Positions 54,400-63,683 of a stretch of 64,000 nt of DNA are shown in pieces; the stretch's first letter is position 1; every line of letters starts with the position of its first letter. The translations under genes were made by a program, and so were the position numbers. Source of the stretch: RBG-16-66-20 sp052386675 (GTDB lineage: Bacteria; Pseudomonadota; Gammaproteobacteria; Burkholderiales; SG8-39); contig JBQTJX010000021.1 in assembly GCA_052386675.1 (NCBI GenBank), forward strand, positions 62,001 through 126,000, read 5' to 3'. The notes under the pieces were generated by a model. It saw nothing but the letters and a program-made list of their open reading frames with translations, had not been told where the DNA came from and did no database searches.

Positions 54400-57300
54400 A
54401 TGAGGATCGTCCGCAACTCTGGCTCCGAGCGCGTCCTTGACCTGATTCGACGGGACATAGCGCCTGGTCATCGGCTCGATCTCGCGACCCCGGCATTGTC
54501 GTTGTTCGCGTTCGACGCCATGCTTGAGGAGACACTCAGGCTCGAGCATGCGCGTTTGCTTCTGCCTCGTGGCGGCAGCGATCTTGGCGTACTCGGTGGG
54601 GATTCCGATCGCGCCCTTCGAAACGCGCTCCGATCGCGATGGTTGGCCAAGCGATTCGCCCAGTGGCTGCGCGACCAAGCGGACATTCGATTCGCCGCAG
54701 GAGGGGTTCCGCAAGGGATCTTCGTCCTGCGCGACAAGGAGTCTAAGCCGCAAGCAGCGATTCTTGGTTCGGCCGGATTCAGTACCGAGGGATTGGGCAT
54801 CGCGCCAGGCAATCCGTTGGGGCTCATACAGGCCTCAGAGACCGCTGAGGAAGCCGCGCTTCTCAGTCAATGGTTCGATACTCAGTGGGCTGGTCTCGCA
54901 CCGGATGAAGGCGCGGTCGCGACTGCGATCGACGCGTTCCAGGCAATTGCTGGCCACCGCGCCCCGCTTTCTATCTACGCGCTTGTGCTCTACAGCCTGT
55001 TTCATTCTCGCGGCGAGCAACTCGACGAAGAGCAGATCGTCAAGTCGGCGACCGGTATCCGCGACACGGTGGTCTGGAAGAAGCTCTACAAGTTCCAGCG
55101 TGACGGCGTGGTCGGCGCGATGGACAAGCTCAATCGCTTTGGCGGTTGCATCATCGCCGACAGTGTTGGCCTCGGCAAGACCTTCGAGGCGCTCGCCATC
55201 ATCAAGTACCACGAGTTGCGCAACGACCGCGTGCTCGTGCTTTGCCCCAAGCGTTTGCGCGACAACTGGACGCTCTACAAGGCGAACGACCGGCGCAACT
55301 TCCTCGCGCCCGACCGCTTCAATTACGACGTTCTGAACCATACCGATCTGTCGCGCGACGGCGGGCAGTCTGGCGACATCGACCTCGCGCACGTCAACTG
55401 GGGCAACTACGACCTCGTCGTCATCGACGAATCGCACAATTTCCGCAACAAGCAGACGCCGAAGAAGGGCGGCGAGACCCGTTACGACCGGCTGATGCGC
55501 AAGATCATCCGCGAAGGCGTGAAGACGCGTGTGCTGATGCTTTCGGCTACCCCGGTCAACAACCGCATGGCGGACCTGCGCAACCAGATTTCCTTCGTCA
55601 CCGAGGGGGACGATACCGCGTTGCTCGATCACGGCATCGGCAGCGTCGGTGCCACCACGCGCCTTGCTCAGAAGCAGTTCAACCGCTGGCTCGACCTGGC
55701 GGACGCGGAGCGCACCGCGTCGAAGCTTGTGGAGATGCTGGGTTTCGACTACTTCACGCTACTGGATCTGCTCACCATAGCCCGGTCGCGCAAGCATATC
55801 GAGAAGTATTACGGTCTGACGGAGACGGGGCGCTTCCCTGAAAGGTTGAAGCCCATCAACATCAAGGCCGATGTGGATCGCGCGGGTACCTTCCCGCCGA
55901 TAGCCGACATCAACCTGGAGATCCGCCGCCTCAATCTCTCTTCCTACGCGCCGTTGCGCTATGTCCTGCCGAACAAGCAGGAGGCCTACGACAAGAAGTA
56001 CAGCACCGAAGTGAAGGGCGGCACCGGGTTCTTTCGCCAAGTGGACCGCGAGGAGAGCCTGATTCACTTGCTGCGAGTGAACGTGCTCAAGCGCATGGAA
56101 AGCTCGGTGCCTTCGTTTGCCCTCACCGTTGAACGCCAGCTCCGTGACGTGCAGGCGACTCTTGCGCGAATAGACGCACATGCCGACGAGGTGGACGAGA
56201 TCGAGATCGAGGATGTGGACCTGGACGATCCGTCCTTCGAGAGCCTGCTGGTCGGGCGCAAGGTCAGGGTCCTGCTCAAGGACGTGGACCTGGTTCGCTG
56301 GCGGCAGGACCTGGTCGAGGATCGCAATCGCCTGGCCACCCTCGCGTCGGCTGCGCGCGAAGTTGGGGCGGAGCGCGACGCCAAGCTGGCCGCCCTGCGC
56401 GGAGAGATCGAGCGCAAATGCCGTGCGCCGATCAATCCAGGCAACCGCAAGGTGATTGTCTTTACCGCCTTCGCCGATACCGCGCGCTATCTGTACGAAC
56501 AACTCGCCCCGTGGGCCAAGGCGACGCTCGGCGTGGAAGCGGCGTTGGTCACGGGCAGCGGTACGAACCAAACCACGCTGACCGGCTTGCGTAGGGATCT
56601 CGCGTCGATCCTCACGGCCTTTTCTCCGCGTTCAAAGGAGCGCCCTGAAGAGTTCGCAGGTGAAGGTGAACTGGACCTGCTCATCGCCACCGACTGCATA
56701 TCCGAAGGCCAGAATCTTCAGGACTGCGACTGGCTCATCAACTACGACATCCATTGGAACCCGGTGCGGATCATCCAGCGTTTCGGCCGCATCGACCGAC
56801 TCGGTTCGCCCAACGAGTGCATTCAGCTCGTCAACTTCTGGCCCAACATGGAGCTGGAGGAGTACATCAAGCTGGAGCAGCGCGTGAGCGGGCGCATGGT
56901 CCTGCTCGACATTTCCGCCACGGGCGAAGAGAACCTGATCGAGCGGCAGTCCGGGGATCCGATGAACGACCTGGAGTACCGCCGCAAGCAGTTGCTTAAG
57001 CTGCAGGATGCGGTCATCGACCTGGAAGACCTTTCGACCGGCGTGTCCATCGCCGACCTCACACTGACCGACTTCCGGATTGATCTCGCCGAATACACGA
57101 AGGCACACCCTGGCGTACTCGAATCCCTTCCGCTTGGGACCAGCGCCGTCGCTACGTCGAGCGAAGCCGACCTGCCGCCCGGCATCATCTTTTGCCTCCG
57201 GGCCGAGGGCGCCGCTGCCGCACGCGCCTTCGAGCCGGGCTATCCCTTGGCGCCGCACTACCTGGTACACGTGGGTGACGATGGCGCGGTGCTGCTGCCG

Positions 57301-57597
57301 TTCCCTCAGGCGAAGCAGGTCCTCGACTGCCTCAAGCGCCTGTGCGTTGGGCGTAACCTGCCCGATGCGGCGGCCTGTGCCCGCTTCGACAAGGCCACCA
57401 AACAGGGTGAGGACATGCGGCAGGCGCAACGGCTGCTCGCCGCTGCGGTCGCTTCTGTGGTTGGCAAGACTGCTGAGCGTGCCGTAGCGAGTCTTTTCAC
57501 CCCCGGCGGCACCCATGCTCTCAAGGGCGAGTTCGCCGGGATAGACGACTTCGAGGTCGTGGCTTACCTCGTAGTACTGCCGGGCGATGCGGCGTGA
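54400..57597 (+). CDS. SNF2-type helicase with degenerate phospholipase-D-like N-terminus
   Basis: This 1065-residue protein has an N-terminal region resembling a PLD-fold (residues about 25-170; AAILGSAGFSTEGLGIA stands where a GSxN HKD motif is expected, but the H-x-K is missing). The helicase core follows: Walker A ADSVGLGKTFEALAIIKYHE near residue 255, DESHN near 342, LMLSATPVNNRMADLRNQIS, and the C-terminal lobe IATDCISEGQNLQDCDWLIN, then RIIQRFGRIDRLGSPNECIQ. Relatives accompany DUF4391 and type III-like methyltransferases in defence loci. It would translocate on DNA using ATP. DUF4391 follows with a GTGA overlap. Confidence 0.9.
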   Translation: MRIVRNSGSERVLDLIRRDIAPGHRLDLATPALSLFAFDAMLEETLRLEHARLLLPRGGSDLGVLGGDSDRALRNALRSRWLAKRFAQWLRDQADIRFAAGGVPQGIFVLRDKESKPQAAILGSAGFSTEGLGIAPGNPLGLIQASETAEEAALLSQWFDTQWAGLAPDEGAVATAIDAFQAIAGHRAPLSIYALVLYSLFHSRGEQLDEEQIVKSATGIRDTVVWKKLYKFQRDGVVGAMDKLNRFGGCIIADSVGLGKTFEALAIIKYHELRNDRVLVLCPKRLRDNWTLYKANDRRNFLAPDRFNYDVLNHTDLSRDGGQSGDIDLAHVNWGNYDLVVIDESHNFRNKQTPKKGGETRYDRLMRKIIREGVKTRVLMLSATPVNNRMADLRNQISFVTEGDDTALLDHGIGSVGATTRLAQKQFNRWLDLADAERTASKLVEMLGFDYFTLLDLLTIARSRKHIEKYYGLTETGRFPERLKPINIKADVDRAGTFPPIADINLEIRRLNLSSYAPLRYVLPNKQEAYDKKYSTEVKGGTGFFRQVDREESLIHLLRVNVLKRMESSVPSFALTVERQLRDVQATLARIDAHADEVDEIEIEDVDLDDPSFESLLVGRKVRVLLKDVDLVRWRQDLVEDRNRLATLASAAREVGAERDAKLAALRGEIERKCRAPINPGNRKVIVFTAFADTARYLYEQLAPWAKATLGVEAALVTGSGTNQTTLTGLRRDLASILTAFSPRSKERPEEFAGEGELDLLIATDCISEGQNLQDCDWLINYDIHWNPVRIIQRFGRIDRLGSPNECIQLVNFWPNMELEEYIKLEQRVSGRMVLLDISATGEENLIERQSGDPMNDLEYRRKQLLKLQDAVIDLEDLSTGVSIADLTLTDFRIDLAEYTKAHPGVLESLPLGTSAVATSSEADLPPGIIFCLRAEGAAAARAFEPGYPLAPHYLVHVGDDGAVLLPFPQAKQVLDCLKRLCVGRNLPDAAACARFDKATKQGEDMRQAQRLLAAAVASVVGKTAERAVASLFTPGGTHALKGEFAGIDDFEVVAYLVVLPGDAA

Positions 57598-58352
57598 CTG
57601 CTGCGGATCTCGTTGCCGCGCTCGACCTTCCGCCCGCCGCGCGCGTGGACCAGCGGGTGCCGAAGACCCTGCTGACCGAGCACGGCGCGCCCACCACCGG
57701 CGACAAGCGCCATATCCAGGAAGGCATTGAGGAAGCCCGCTGGCTGGCGGCGCTCAAGTCGACCACCGTTGGCGTGCCGGTCTGTCGCGACGAGGTGCGG
57801 GAGTACCTGGAAATCGCCGTCTTGGGTGTGACGCTGCGGGCCGGTGCCAGGATGGCGCGGATCGTGGAGTTGATTCACCGCGCGATACCCTACCCAGTGC
57901 TTCTCGTCGCCACCTTGGGCGACAACGTTGCGCTGTCTATGGCCCACAAGCGCTGGTCGCAGGGCGAAGCCGGTGCAACTGTACTGGATGGCGATGTGGT
58001 GTCGGCGGAACTGGACTTCGCACGGGATGACACGCACAAATCTGCGTTCCTTGGCGTCCTGGCTTTGTCGCGCCAGCCTCGCGGTGACTTGTACGGGCTC
58101 TATCAAGGCTGGCTGAACGTGCTGGTAGCCTTGCAGGCGGCCCGGGCAACTGGGGCTTTCTCCATGCCTGAGTCCTCTGAGCAGGCAATGGCCCGGCAGG
58201 AGGCTCTCCGCGACTGTGGCCGGCTTGATGTGGAAATTGCACGGTTGCGGGCGGCGGCTGCGAAGGAGCGGCAGGTTGCGCGGCAGGTTGCGTTGAATCT
58301 TGAGCTCAAGAACCTTGAGCTAGTCCGCCAGCAAGCGTCGGCGAATCTGTAA
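57594..58352 (+). CDS. DUF4391 family protein
   Basis: This 252-residue protein starts at GTG 57594 overlapping the helicase stop. It has the DUF4391 form: an N-terminal LVAALDLPPAARVDQRVPKT, KRHIQEGIEEARWLAALKST, GVPVCRDEVREYLEIAVLGV and the central IHRAIPYPVLLVATLGDNVA, then a C-terminal coiled coil. The family is almost always next to this kind of helicase and methyltransferase. Its biochemical role is not known; it may be a loader or specificity subunit. Confidence 0.83.
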   Translation: MTAADLVAALDLPPAARVDQRVPKTLLTEHGAPTTGDKRHIQEGIEEARWLAALKSTTVGVPVCRDEVREYLEIAVLGVTLRAGARMARIVELIHRAIPYPVLLVATLGDNVALSMAHKRWSQGEAGATVLDGDVVSAELDFARDDTHKSAFLGVLALSRQPRGDLYGLYQGWLNVLVALQAARATGAFSMPESSEQAMARQEALRDCGRLDVEIARLRAAAAKERQVARQVALNLELKNLELVRQQASANL

Positions 58353-58367
58353 GGGGCGAGGCTCGAC

Positions 58368-60059
58368 ATGAAAAACCAAAAACAGACTATCAGAAAAATT
58401 GTCGGCTTCCTGAACAATCCGGACGAAGACGGCGGCTTCTGGCTTCCGAATATCCAACGACCTTTCGTCTGGTCTGAAGACCAGATCTGCAGGCTCTTCG
58501 ACTCGATTCTGCGGGAGTACCCGATCAGTACGCTTCTGATCTGGAAAACGACGAGCGGCATTCGTCGGCGCTCGTTCATCGACAACTGGAAGGATTCCTT
58601 GCGGCTCAGCGATTTTTACAAGCCGCAGGATGAGAAAAAAAAGAACCTCGTCCTGGACGGCCAGCAGCGTCTGCAGAGCCTCTACATCGGGTTGTGCGGC
58701 AGCTTCAATGGAAACGAGCTGTATTTCGACGTGCTGAGCGGCGAGGTATCCGCACCGGATGACATCAAGTATCGCTTCAAATTCCTTCCTACCGCCGGCA
58801 CCACGTTCCCGTGGGTAAAGTTCAAGGGCCTGGTGTTTACGACGCAGAAAAAGCGTGAACTCGTGGACCTGCTCAAAGCCAACGCGGGCAAAGTTCTCGA
58901 AGGTTCCGAGCTGAATAAGCTGGACGATCACCTCGATCTGGTCGATCGGACGTTCAAGATGGATGAGGCCGTCACCTATCAGGAACTGGATAGCATCGAC
59001 AATCCAAAGCTCTATACGGAAGACGATGTCGTCGAAGTCTTCATTCGCGCAAATTCGGGTGGCACGAAGTTGGGAAAGTCCGATCTGCTGTTCTCCCTAT
59101 TGAGCGCCAGTTGGGAAATTGCCGATGAACAGATGGAGGACTTGCTCGACTCCCTGAACAAACACGGCTTCGCGTTCGACCGCGATTTCGTGTTGAAGTG
59201 CTGCCTGGTCCTCCTGGGGCACGGCGCGAGATATGAAGTGGCCAAATTCCGCAAGCCGGGCGTACGCGAGGAGATTGAAAAACAGTGGGACAGGATCGCG
59301 AAATCCATCCAGGACGTGCTCGACTTCGTTCGCGGCAAGACTTACCTGCAGTGCGACAAGGCATTGCCGACGTATCTCGTCCTCATTCCCTTGGTCTACG
59401 TTCGATACTCATTCCCTGAGGCTTGGAAGACCGCAAAGAGTCTCGATACCTACCTTCTGCGAGCATCGATGGCTGGCGCGTTCAGCGGGGTTCCGGACAA
59501 CCTGATCGACGGCCTTGTAAGTAAGTTCGCCAAGATCAAGGCGTTTGACGTCGAAGAGGCATTCGGTGTGATCCGTGGCCAGCAGCGCAGCCTTGAACTG
59601 ACTGAGGACAGGTTCTGGCAGATGGGTTACGGCTCGGACACAGTCCATCTGCTCTTCAACCTCTGGTACCGCGATTTCAACCATACGCCGGCCTATGACA
59701 ACAACCTGCCGCAGATCGATCACGTCTTTCCGCAAAGCGCGCTTCGCAGGGTTAAGGCCGAGAACCCAAAAACCGGAAGGAAGGATCTGATGAAGTACCG
59801 GGAAGCCGACCGCAATCAGCTTGCCAACTGCATGCTGCTCAGCAAAGCGGAGAACGGTGCTGGGGGCAAGTGGGACACACTCCCAGAGGAATGGTTTGCC
59901 GGTAAGGACAAGGACTATCTCGACAAACACCTTATTCCGGCTGATCCCGCTCTTTGGAAGCTTGACCGATTTGAGGACTTCGTCGCGGCACGTAAAGACC
60001 TGATTCGAGAGAAATTCAAGAGCCTGCTCGTGGCAAGCGTCGGCGCGAAACCTGCATGA
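58368..60059 (+). CDS. DUF262/HNH (GmrSD-like) nuclease
   Basis: This 563-residue protein starts MKNQKQTIRKIVGFLNNPDE. The DUF262 part has LPNIQRPFVWSEDQICRLFD and the nucleotide-linked motif LVLDGQQRLQSLYIGL near residue 97. The C-terminal HNH-like (DUF1524-type) part has LPQIDHVFPQSALRRV near residue 450, then RNQLANCMLLSKAENG. GmrSD/BrxU proteins use these domains to cut modified phage DNA on NTP binding. Its place between DUF4391 and mod, with a 15-base gap before it and overlap after it, puts a type IV-like nuclease inside a type III-like operon. Confidence 0.85.
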   Translation: MKNQKQTIRKIVGFLNNPDEDGGFWLPNIQRPFVWSEDQICRLFDSILREYPISTLLIWKTTSGIRRRSFIDNWKDSLRLSDFYKPQDEKKKNLVLDGQQRLQSLYIGLCGSFNGNELYFDVLSGEVSAPDDIKYRFKFLPTAGTTFPWVKFKGLVFTTQKKRELVDLLKANAGKVLEGSELNKLDDHLDLVDRTFKMDEAVTYQELDSIDNPKLYTEDDVVEVFIRANSGGTKLGKSDLLFSLLSASWEIADEQMEDLLDSLNKHGFAFDRDFVLKCCLVLLGHGARYEVAKFRKPGVREEIEKQWDRIAKSIQDVLDFVRGKTYLQCDKALPTYLVLIPLVYVRYSFPEAWKTAKSLDTYLLRASMAGAFSGVPDNLIDGLVSKFAKIKAFDVEEAFGVIRGQQRSLELTEDRFWQMGYGSDTVHLLFNLWYRDFNHTPAYDNNLPQIDHVFPQSALRRVKAENPKTGRKDLMKYREADRNQLANCMLLSKAENGAGGKWDTLPEEWFAGKDKDYLDKHLIPADPALWKLDRFEDFVAARKDLIREKFKSLLVASVGAKPA

Positions 60060-61963
60060 GCGATGACATGAAGAAGCTTGATGCCAACGATCCCGCTACT
60101 CGCTCCGCCGATGTAGTGGCGAGCAATCTGGACCAGCTGAAGGCGCTCTTTCCCGAGGCTTTCACCGAGGGCAAGGTGGACTTCGAGGTGCTGAAGCAAC
60201 TGCTTGGCGGTGCGGTGGACGAGCGCGACGAGAAGTACGGCCTTAACTGGCACGGTAAGCGTCGTGCACGTCAACTTGCGCTTACGCCTTCCACTGGAAC
60301 CCTTCGGCCGTGTCCGGAGGACAGCGTGGATTGGGACACCACGCAGAACCTGATGATCGAGGGCGACAACCTCGAAGTGCTCAAGCTCTTGCAGAAGAGC
60401 TACGCGGGGAAGGTGAAGCTTATCTACATCGATCCGCCGTACAACACGGGCAAGGACTTCGTCTATCCCGACGACTTCAAGGACAGCATCAAGAACTACT
60501 TGGAGCTGACCGGGCAGGTCGAAGGTGGAAGGAAGATCAGTAGCAATACAGAAGCTAGTGGGCGGTTCCATACAGACTGGTTAAACATGATGTATCCGCG
60601 ACTTAAACTGGCGCGGATGCTATTGCAACCGGATGGAGTGATCTTTATCTCTATCGACGACAACGAACTGAAGAGTCTCCGCAGCGTGTGCGATGAGATC
60701 TTCGGAGAAGAGAATTTTGTCGCTACGGTGATTTGGCAGAAAGTTTTTTCCCCCAAGAACACGGCACGGCATTTCTCAGAGGATCACGACTACATCGTGG
60801 TGTATTCGCGCGATGCTGAAAGCTGGACTCCGAGCCTGATGCCGCGAACACCGGAGATGGAAGCGAGATATTCGAATCCGGACAACGATTCTAGAGGACC
60901 GTGGACGTCCGGCGACCTTTCGGCGCGCAACTACTACGGCGAGGGCACGTATGCGGTGGCGACGCCTACCGGACGGACAATCTCCGGGCCGCCGCCGGGA
61001 CGCTATTGGGCCATTTCAAAGTCGAATTTCGAAGCGCTCGACAAAGACAATCGGATTTGGTGGGGGGCCAATGGCGAGAATATGCCTAGACTTAAGCGGT
61101 TCTTGTCGGAGGTGAAGGCTGGCAAGGTTCCGCAGACACTGTGGCCGCATACGGAGGTGGGGCACACTCAGGAGTCCAAACAGGAGTTTCTCGACTTGGT
61201 CCCAATCACGAACTCCGATGCGGTCTTCGAGACACCAAAGCCGCGTCGCCTTGTGCGGCGAATGCTGCAACTTGCTACAGCAGCTGACGGGCACGACACG
61301 GTGCTCGACTTCTTCTCCGGAAGTGGGACGACAGGCGACGCAACGATGGCCGCGAACGCCGACGATAATGGCAACCGTCGCTTTGTGTGCGTACAGCTCC
61401 CATGGCCTCTAGACACGAAAGCTCGACTTTCTGACGGTCGCGAACTTGGAACCCTTTCTGAGGTAACCAAGGAACGTCTCCGCCGCGCCGGGAAGAAGAT
61501 CAGGGACGAGAACCCTAGCCTCGTTGGTGATCTTGGATTCCGCGTCTTCAAACTCGACTCCAGTAACATCCGCGCGTGGGAGCCGGACCGCGAGAATCTC
61601 GCGAAGACCCTACTCGACCACCAGGAGCACCTGGAGGCCGACCGAAGCGAGGCGGATGTGCTCTACGAGCTGCTGCTCAAGCTCGGACTCGATCTCTGCG
61701 TTCCCATCGAGAAGAAGACCATCGCCGGCAAGGACGTGAGCAGTATTGGAGGTGGGGTGCTGGTAGTTTGCCTCGCGACCAAAATTAGCCGCGACGAGGT
61801 TGAGCCGTTGGCGCAAGGAATTGTGGCGTGGCACCAGAAGCTCGCGCCTGCCGGGGACACGACCTGCGTATTCCGCGACAGCGCCTTTACTGATGACGTG
61901 GCCAAGACCAACCTCGCCGCGATCCTGAACCAGCACGGGCTTCAGAACGTGCGGAGCCTGTAG
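60056..61963 (+). CDS. mod: Type III-like site-specific DNA methyltransferase (Mod)
   Basis: This 635-residue beta-class N6-adenine methyltransferase overlaps the DUF262 stop (ATGA). The catalytic DPPY is at KLIYIDPPYNTGKDFVYPDD near residue 126; the SAM motif is VLDFFSGSGTTGDATM near 417. The N-terminus (LDQLKALFPEAFTEGKVDFE, LLGGAVDERDEKYGLNWHGK) and the C-terminal domain (VLYELLLKLGLDLCVPIEKK) are typical of Mod subunits that pair with Res. It would methylate an asymmetric site and set self identity for the restriction complex. The target site cannot be read. Confidence 0.94.
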   Translation: MSDDMKKLDANDPATRSADVVASNLDQLKALFPEAFTEGKVDFEVLKQLLGGAVDERDEKYGLNWHGKRRARQLALTPSTGTLRPCPEDSVDWDTTQNLMIEGDNLEVLKLLQKSYAGKVKLIYIDPPYNTGKDFVYPDDFKDSIKNYLELTGQVEGGRKISSNTEASGRFHTDWLNMMYPRLKLARMLLQPDGVIFISIDDNELKSLRSVCDEIFGEENFVATVIWQKVFSPKNTARHFSEDHDYIVVYSRDAESWTPSLMPRTPEMEARYSNPDNDSRGPWTSGDLSARNYYGEGTYAVATPTGRTISGPPPGRYWAISKSNFEALDKDNRIWWGANGENMPRLKRFLSEVKAGKVPQTLWPHTEVGHTQESKQEFLDLVPITNSDAVFETPKPRRLVRRMLQLATAADGHDTVLDFFSGSGTTGDATMAANADDNGNRRFVCVQLPWPLDTKARLSDGRELGTLSEVTKERLRRAGKKIRDENPSLVGDLGFRVFKLDSSNIRAWEPDRENLAKTLLDHQEHLEADRSEADVLYELLLKLGLDLCVPIEKKTIAGKDVSSIGGGVLVVCLATKISRDEVEPLAQGIVAWHQKLAPAGDTTCVFRDSAFTDDVAKTNLAAILNQHGLQNVRSL

Positions 61964-61965
61964 GA

Positions 61966-62607
61966 ATGCCGGTTCCGGCGCAGCCGAAGATTTATCACAT
62001 TGTGCATGTGAACCGGCTGCCCTCGATCGTCGCGGATGAGTCCTTGTGGTCCGATTTCGAGGCAGCCCGGCGCGCTTCACCCGGTACCACAATCGGCATG
62101 ACGAGCATTAAGCAACGGAGACTTACAGAGTTGACACTCAGTAGTCATCCGGGCCTGCATGTTGGCCAGTGCGTCCCTTTCTACTTCTGCCCGCGGTCGG
62201 TGATGCTTTACTTGATGTACCAGGGGAATCACCCAGAGCTTACTTACCGTGGTGGACAAGGCCCGATCGTGCATCTGGAGGCGAATCTCCGGGCTGTGGT
62301 TGCCTGGGCCAATCAGAACCGTCGGCGTTGGGCCTTTACACTGTCGAACGCGGGCTCGCGCTTCTTCGAGGATCGTTCGGATCTGGCCAGATTGAATGAA
62401 GTTGATTGGAACGCCGTCGAGGCAAGGGACTGGCGCCAATGCAAGGAAGGCAAGCAGGCGGAGTTTCTGGTTGAAACGAGTTTTCCGTGGCACCTGGTGG
62501 AACGCATCGGCGTGTATTCCCGGGCGATCCATCAGCAGGCGGCGAATGCGCTACCCGCCAACGGACACCGGCCGCCGGTCGATGTTCTGCCGAACTGGTA
62601 CTACTGA
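61966..62607 (+). CDS. darT: DarT: DNA ADP-ribosyltransferase toxin (DUF4433)
   Basis: This 213-residue protein begins 2 bases after mod. It shows the DarT features: KIYHIVHVNRLPSIVADESL, GMTSIKQRRLTELTLSSHPG, VGQCVPFYFCPRSVMLYLMY, the GQGPIVHLEANL segment, RRWAFTLSNAGSRFFED and the catalytic glutamate in GKQAEFLVETSFPW near residue 164. DarT attaches ADP-ribose from NAD+ to single-stranded DNA bases and arrests replication; in phage defence it stops infection. It is immediately followed by its antitoxin darG. Confidence 0.92.
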   Translation: MPVPAQPKIYHIVHVNRLPSIVADESLWSDFEAARRASPGTTIGMTSIKQRRLTELTLSSHPGLHVGQCVPFYFCPRSVMLYLMYQGNHPELTYRGGQGPIVHLEANLRAVVAWANQNRRRWAFTLSNAGSRFFEDRSDLARLNEVDWNAVEARDWRQCKEGKQAEFLVETSFPWHLVERIGVYSRAIHQQAANALPANGHRPPVDVLPNWYY

Positions 62608-62621
62608 TTGAGGAGAGGCCG

Positions 62622-63683
62622 ATGATCGAATTCAAGAGCGGCGACATACTGAGGGACGAGGCCGAGGCGCTGGTCAACACGGTCAATTGCGTGGGGATCA
62701 TGGGGCGCGGCATCGCGTTGCAGTTCAAGAATGCCTTCCCGGAGAACTTCAAGGCCTACGCCGAAGCTTGCCGGCGCGACGAAGTGCAGCCGGGCCGGAT
62801 GTTCGTGTTCGACACCGGGCAACTGACACCGCCGCGCTACATTATCAATTTCCCGACCAAGCGCCACTGGCGCGGCAAGAGCCGTATCGAGGACATCGAA
62901 GCGGGGCTTGCGGCGCTGGTCAATCTGATTCGGGAGAAGCGCATCCGCTCTATTGCTGTCCCGCCGCTGGGTAGCGGGCTGGGTGGGCTGGATTGGGACG
63001 ACGTCAAGCCTCGCGTCGAGGCGGCGCTGGCGCCGCTGGAGGATGTGAGTGTCATCGTCTACGAGCCCAAGGGCGCGCCGACCTCCGACACGATGACGTA
63101 CGTCCGCAAGGTGCCCAGCATGACCGCCGGCCGGGCAGCGCTGGTGGAACTTATGCACCGGTACCTCGGCGGACTGCTAGACCCCTTCGTGACTTTGCTC
63201 GAGGTCCACAAGCTGATGTACTTCATGCAGGAAGCCGGCGAACCGCTGAGGCTGAAGTACACGCAAGCGCCGTACGGGCCCTATGCCGAGAATCTGCGTC
63301 ACGCCCTGCATGACATCGAAGGGCATCTGATATCGGGCTACGCCGATGGCGGCGATGCGCCGGACAAGCAGTTGAAGCTGGTGCCGGGGGCGGAAGCGGA
63401 GGCGGGGCGGTTCTTCGAGGAGCACGGGGAAGCGCGCGCGCGCCTGGACAAGGTGACGGACCTGGTTGAAGGCTTCGAATCGTCGTTCGGGCTGGAGCTG
63501 CTGTCCACGGTGCATTGGGTGATGAAGCACGAGGCTGTGCGCAGCGTCGATGAGGTGGTCGCGCGCACCTATGCGTGGAACGACCGAAAGCGGCAGTTCA
63601 CGCCGCGCCAGATCGGTATCGCGGTGGATGTGCTGGTCCAGAAGCAATGGGCGAAGCCGCTGCCTGCGGCACGCGTCGGATGA
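62622..63683 (+). CDS. darG: DarG: macrodomain antitoxin with C-terminal DarT-binding domain
   Basis: This 353-residue protein starts MIEFKSGDILRDEAEALVNT after GAGGAGAGG. The macrodomain (residues 1-160) has VNCVGIMGRGIALQFKNAFP, the PPLGSGLGGLDWDDVKP ADP-ribose loop and YEPKGAPT. The C-terminal part (LVELMHRYLGGLLDPFVTLL, EVHKLMYFMQEAGEPLRLKY) is the DarT-inhibiting domain typical of DarG2-type proteins. It removes ADP-ribose from DNA and holds DarT inactive. It overlaps the res start by 4 bases. Confidence 0.93.
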   Translation: MIEFKSGDILRDEAEALVNTVNCVGIMGRGIALQFKNAFPENFKAYAEACRRDEVQPGRMFVFDTGQLTPPRYIINFPTKRHWRGKSRIEDIEAGLAALVNLIREKRIRSIAVPPLGSGLGGLDWDDVKPRVEAALAPLEDVSVIVYEPKGAPTSDTMTYVRKVPSMTAGRAALVELMHRYLGGLLDPFVTLLEVHKLMYFMQEAGEPLRLKYTQAPYGPYAENLRHALHDIEGHLISGYADGGDAPDKQLKLVPGAEAEAGRFFEEHGEARARLDKVTDLVEGFESSFGLELLSTVHWVMKHEAVRSVDEVVARTYAWNDRKRQFTPRQIGIAVDVLVQKQWAKPLPAARVG

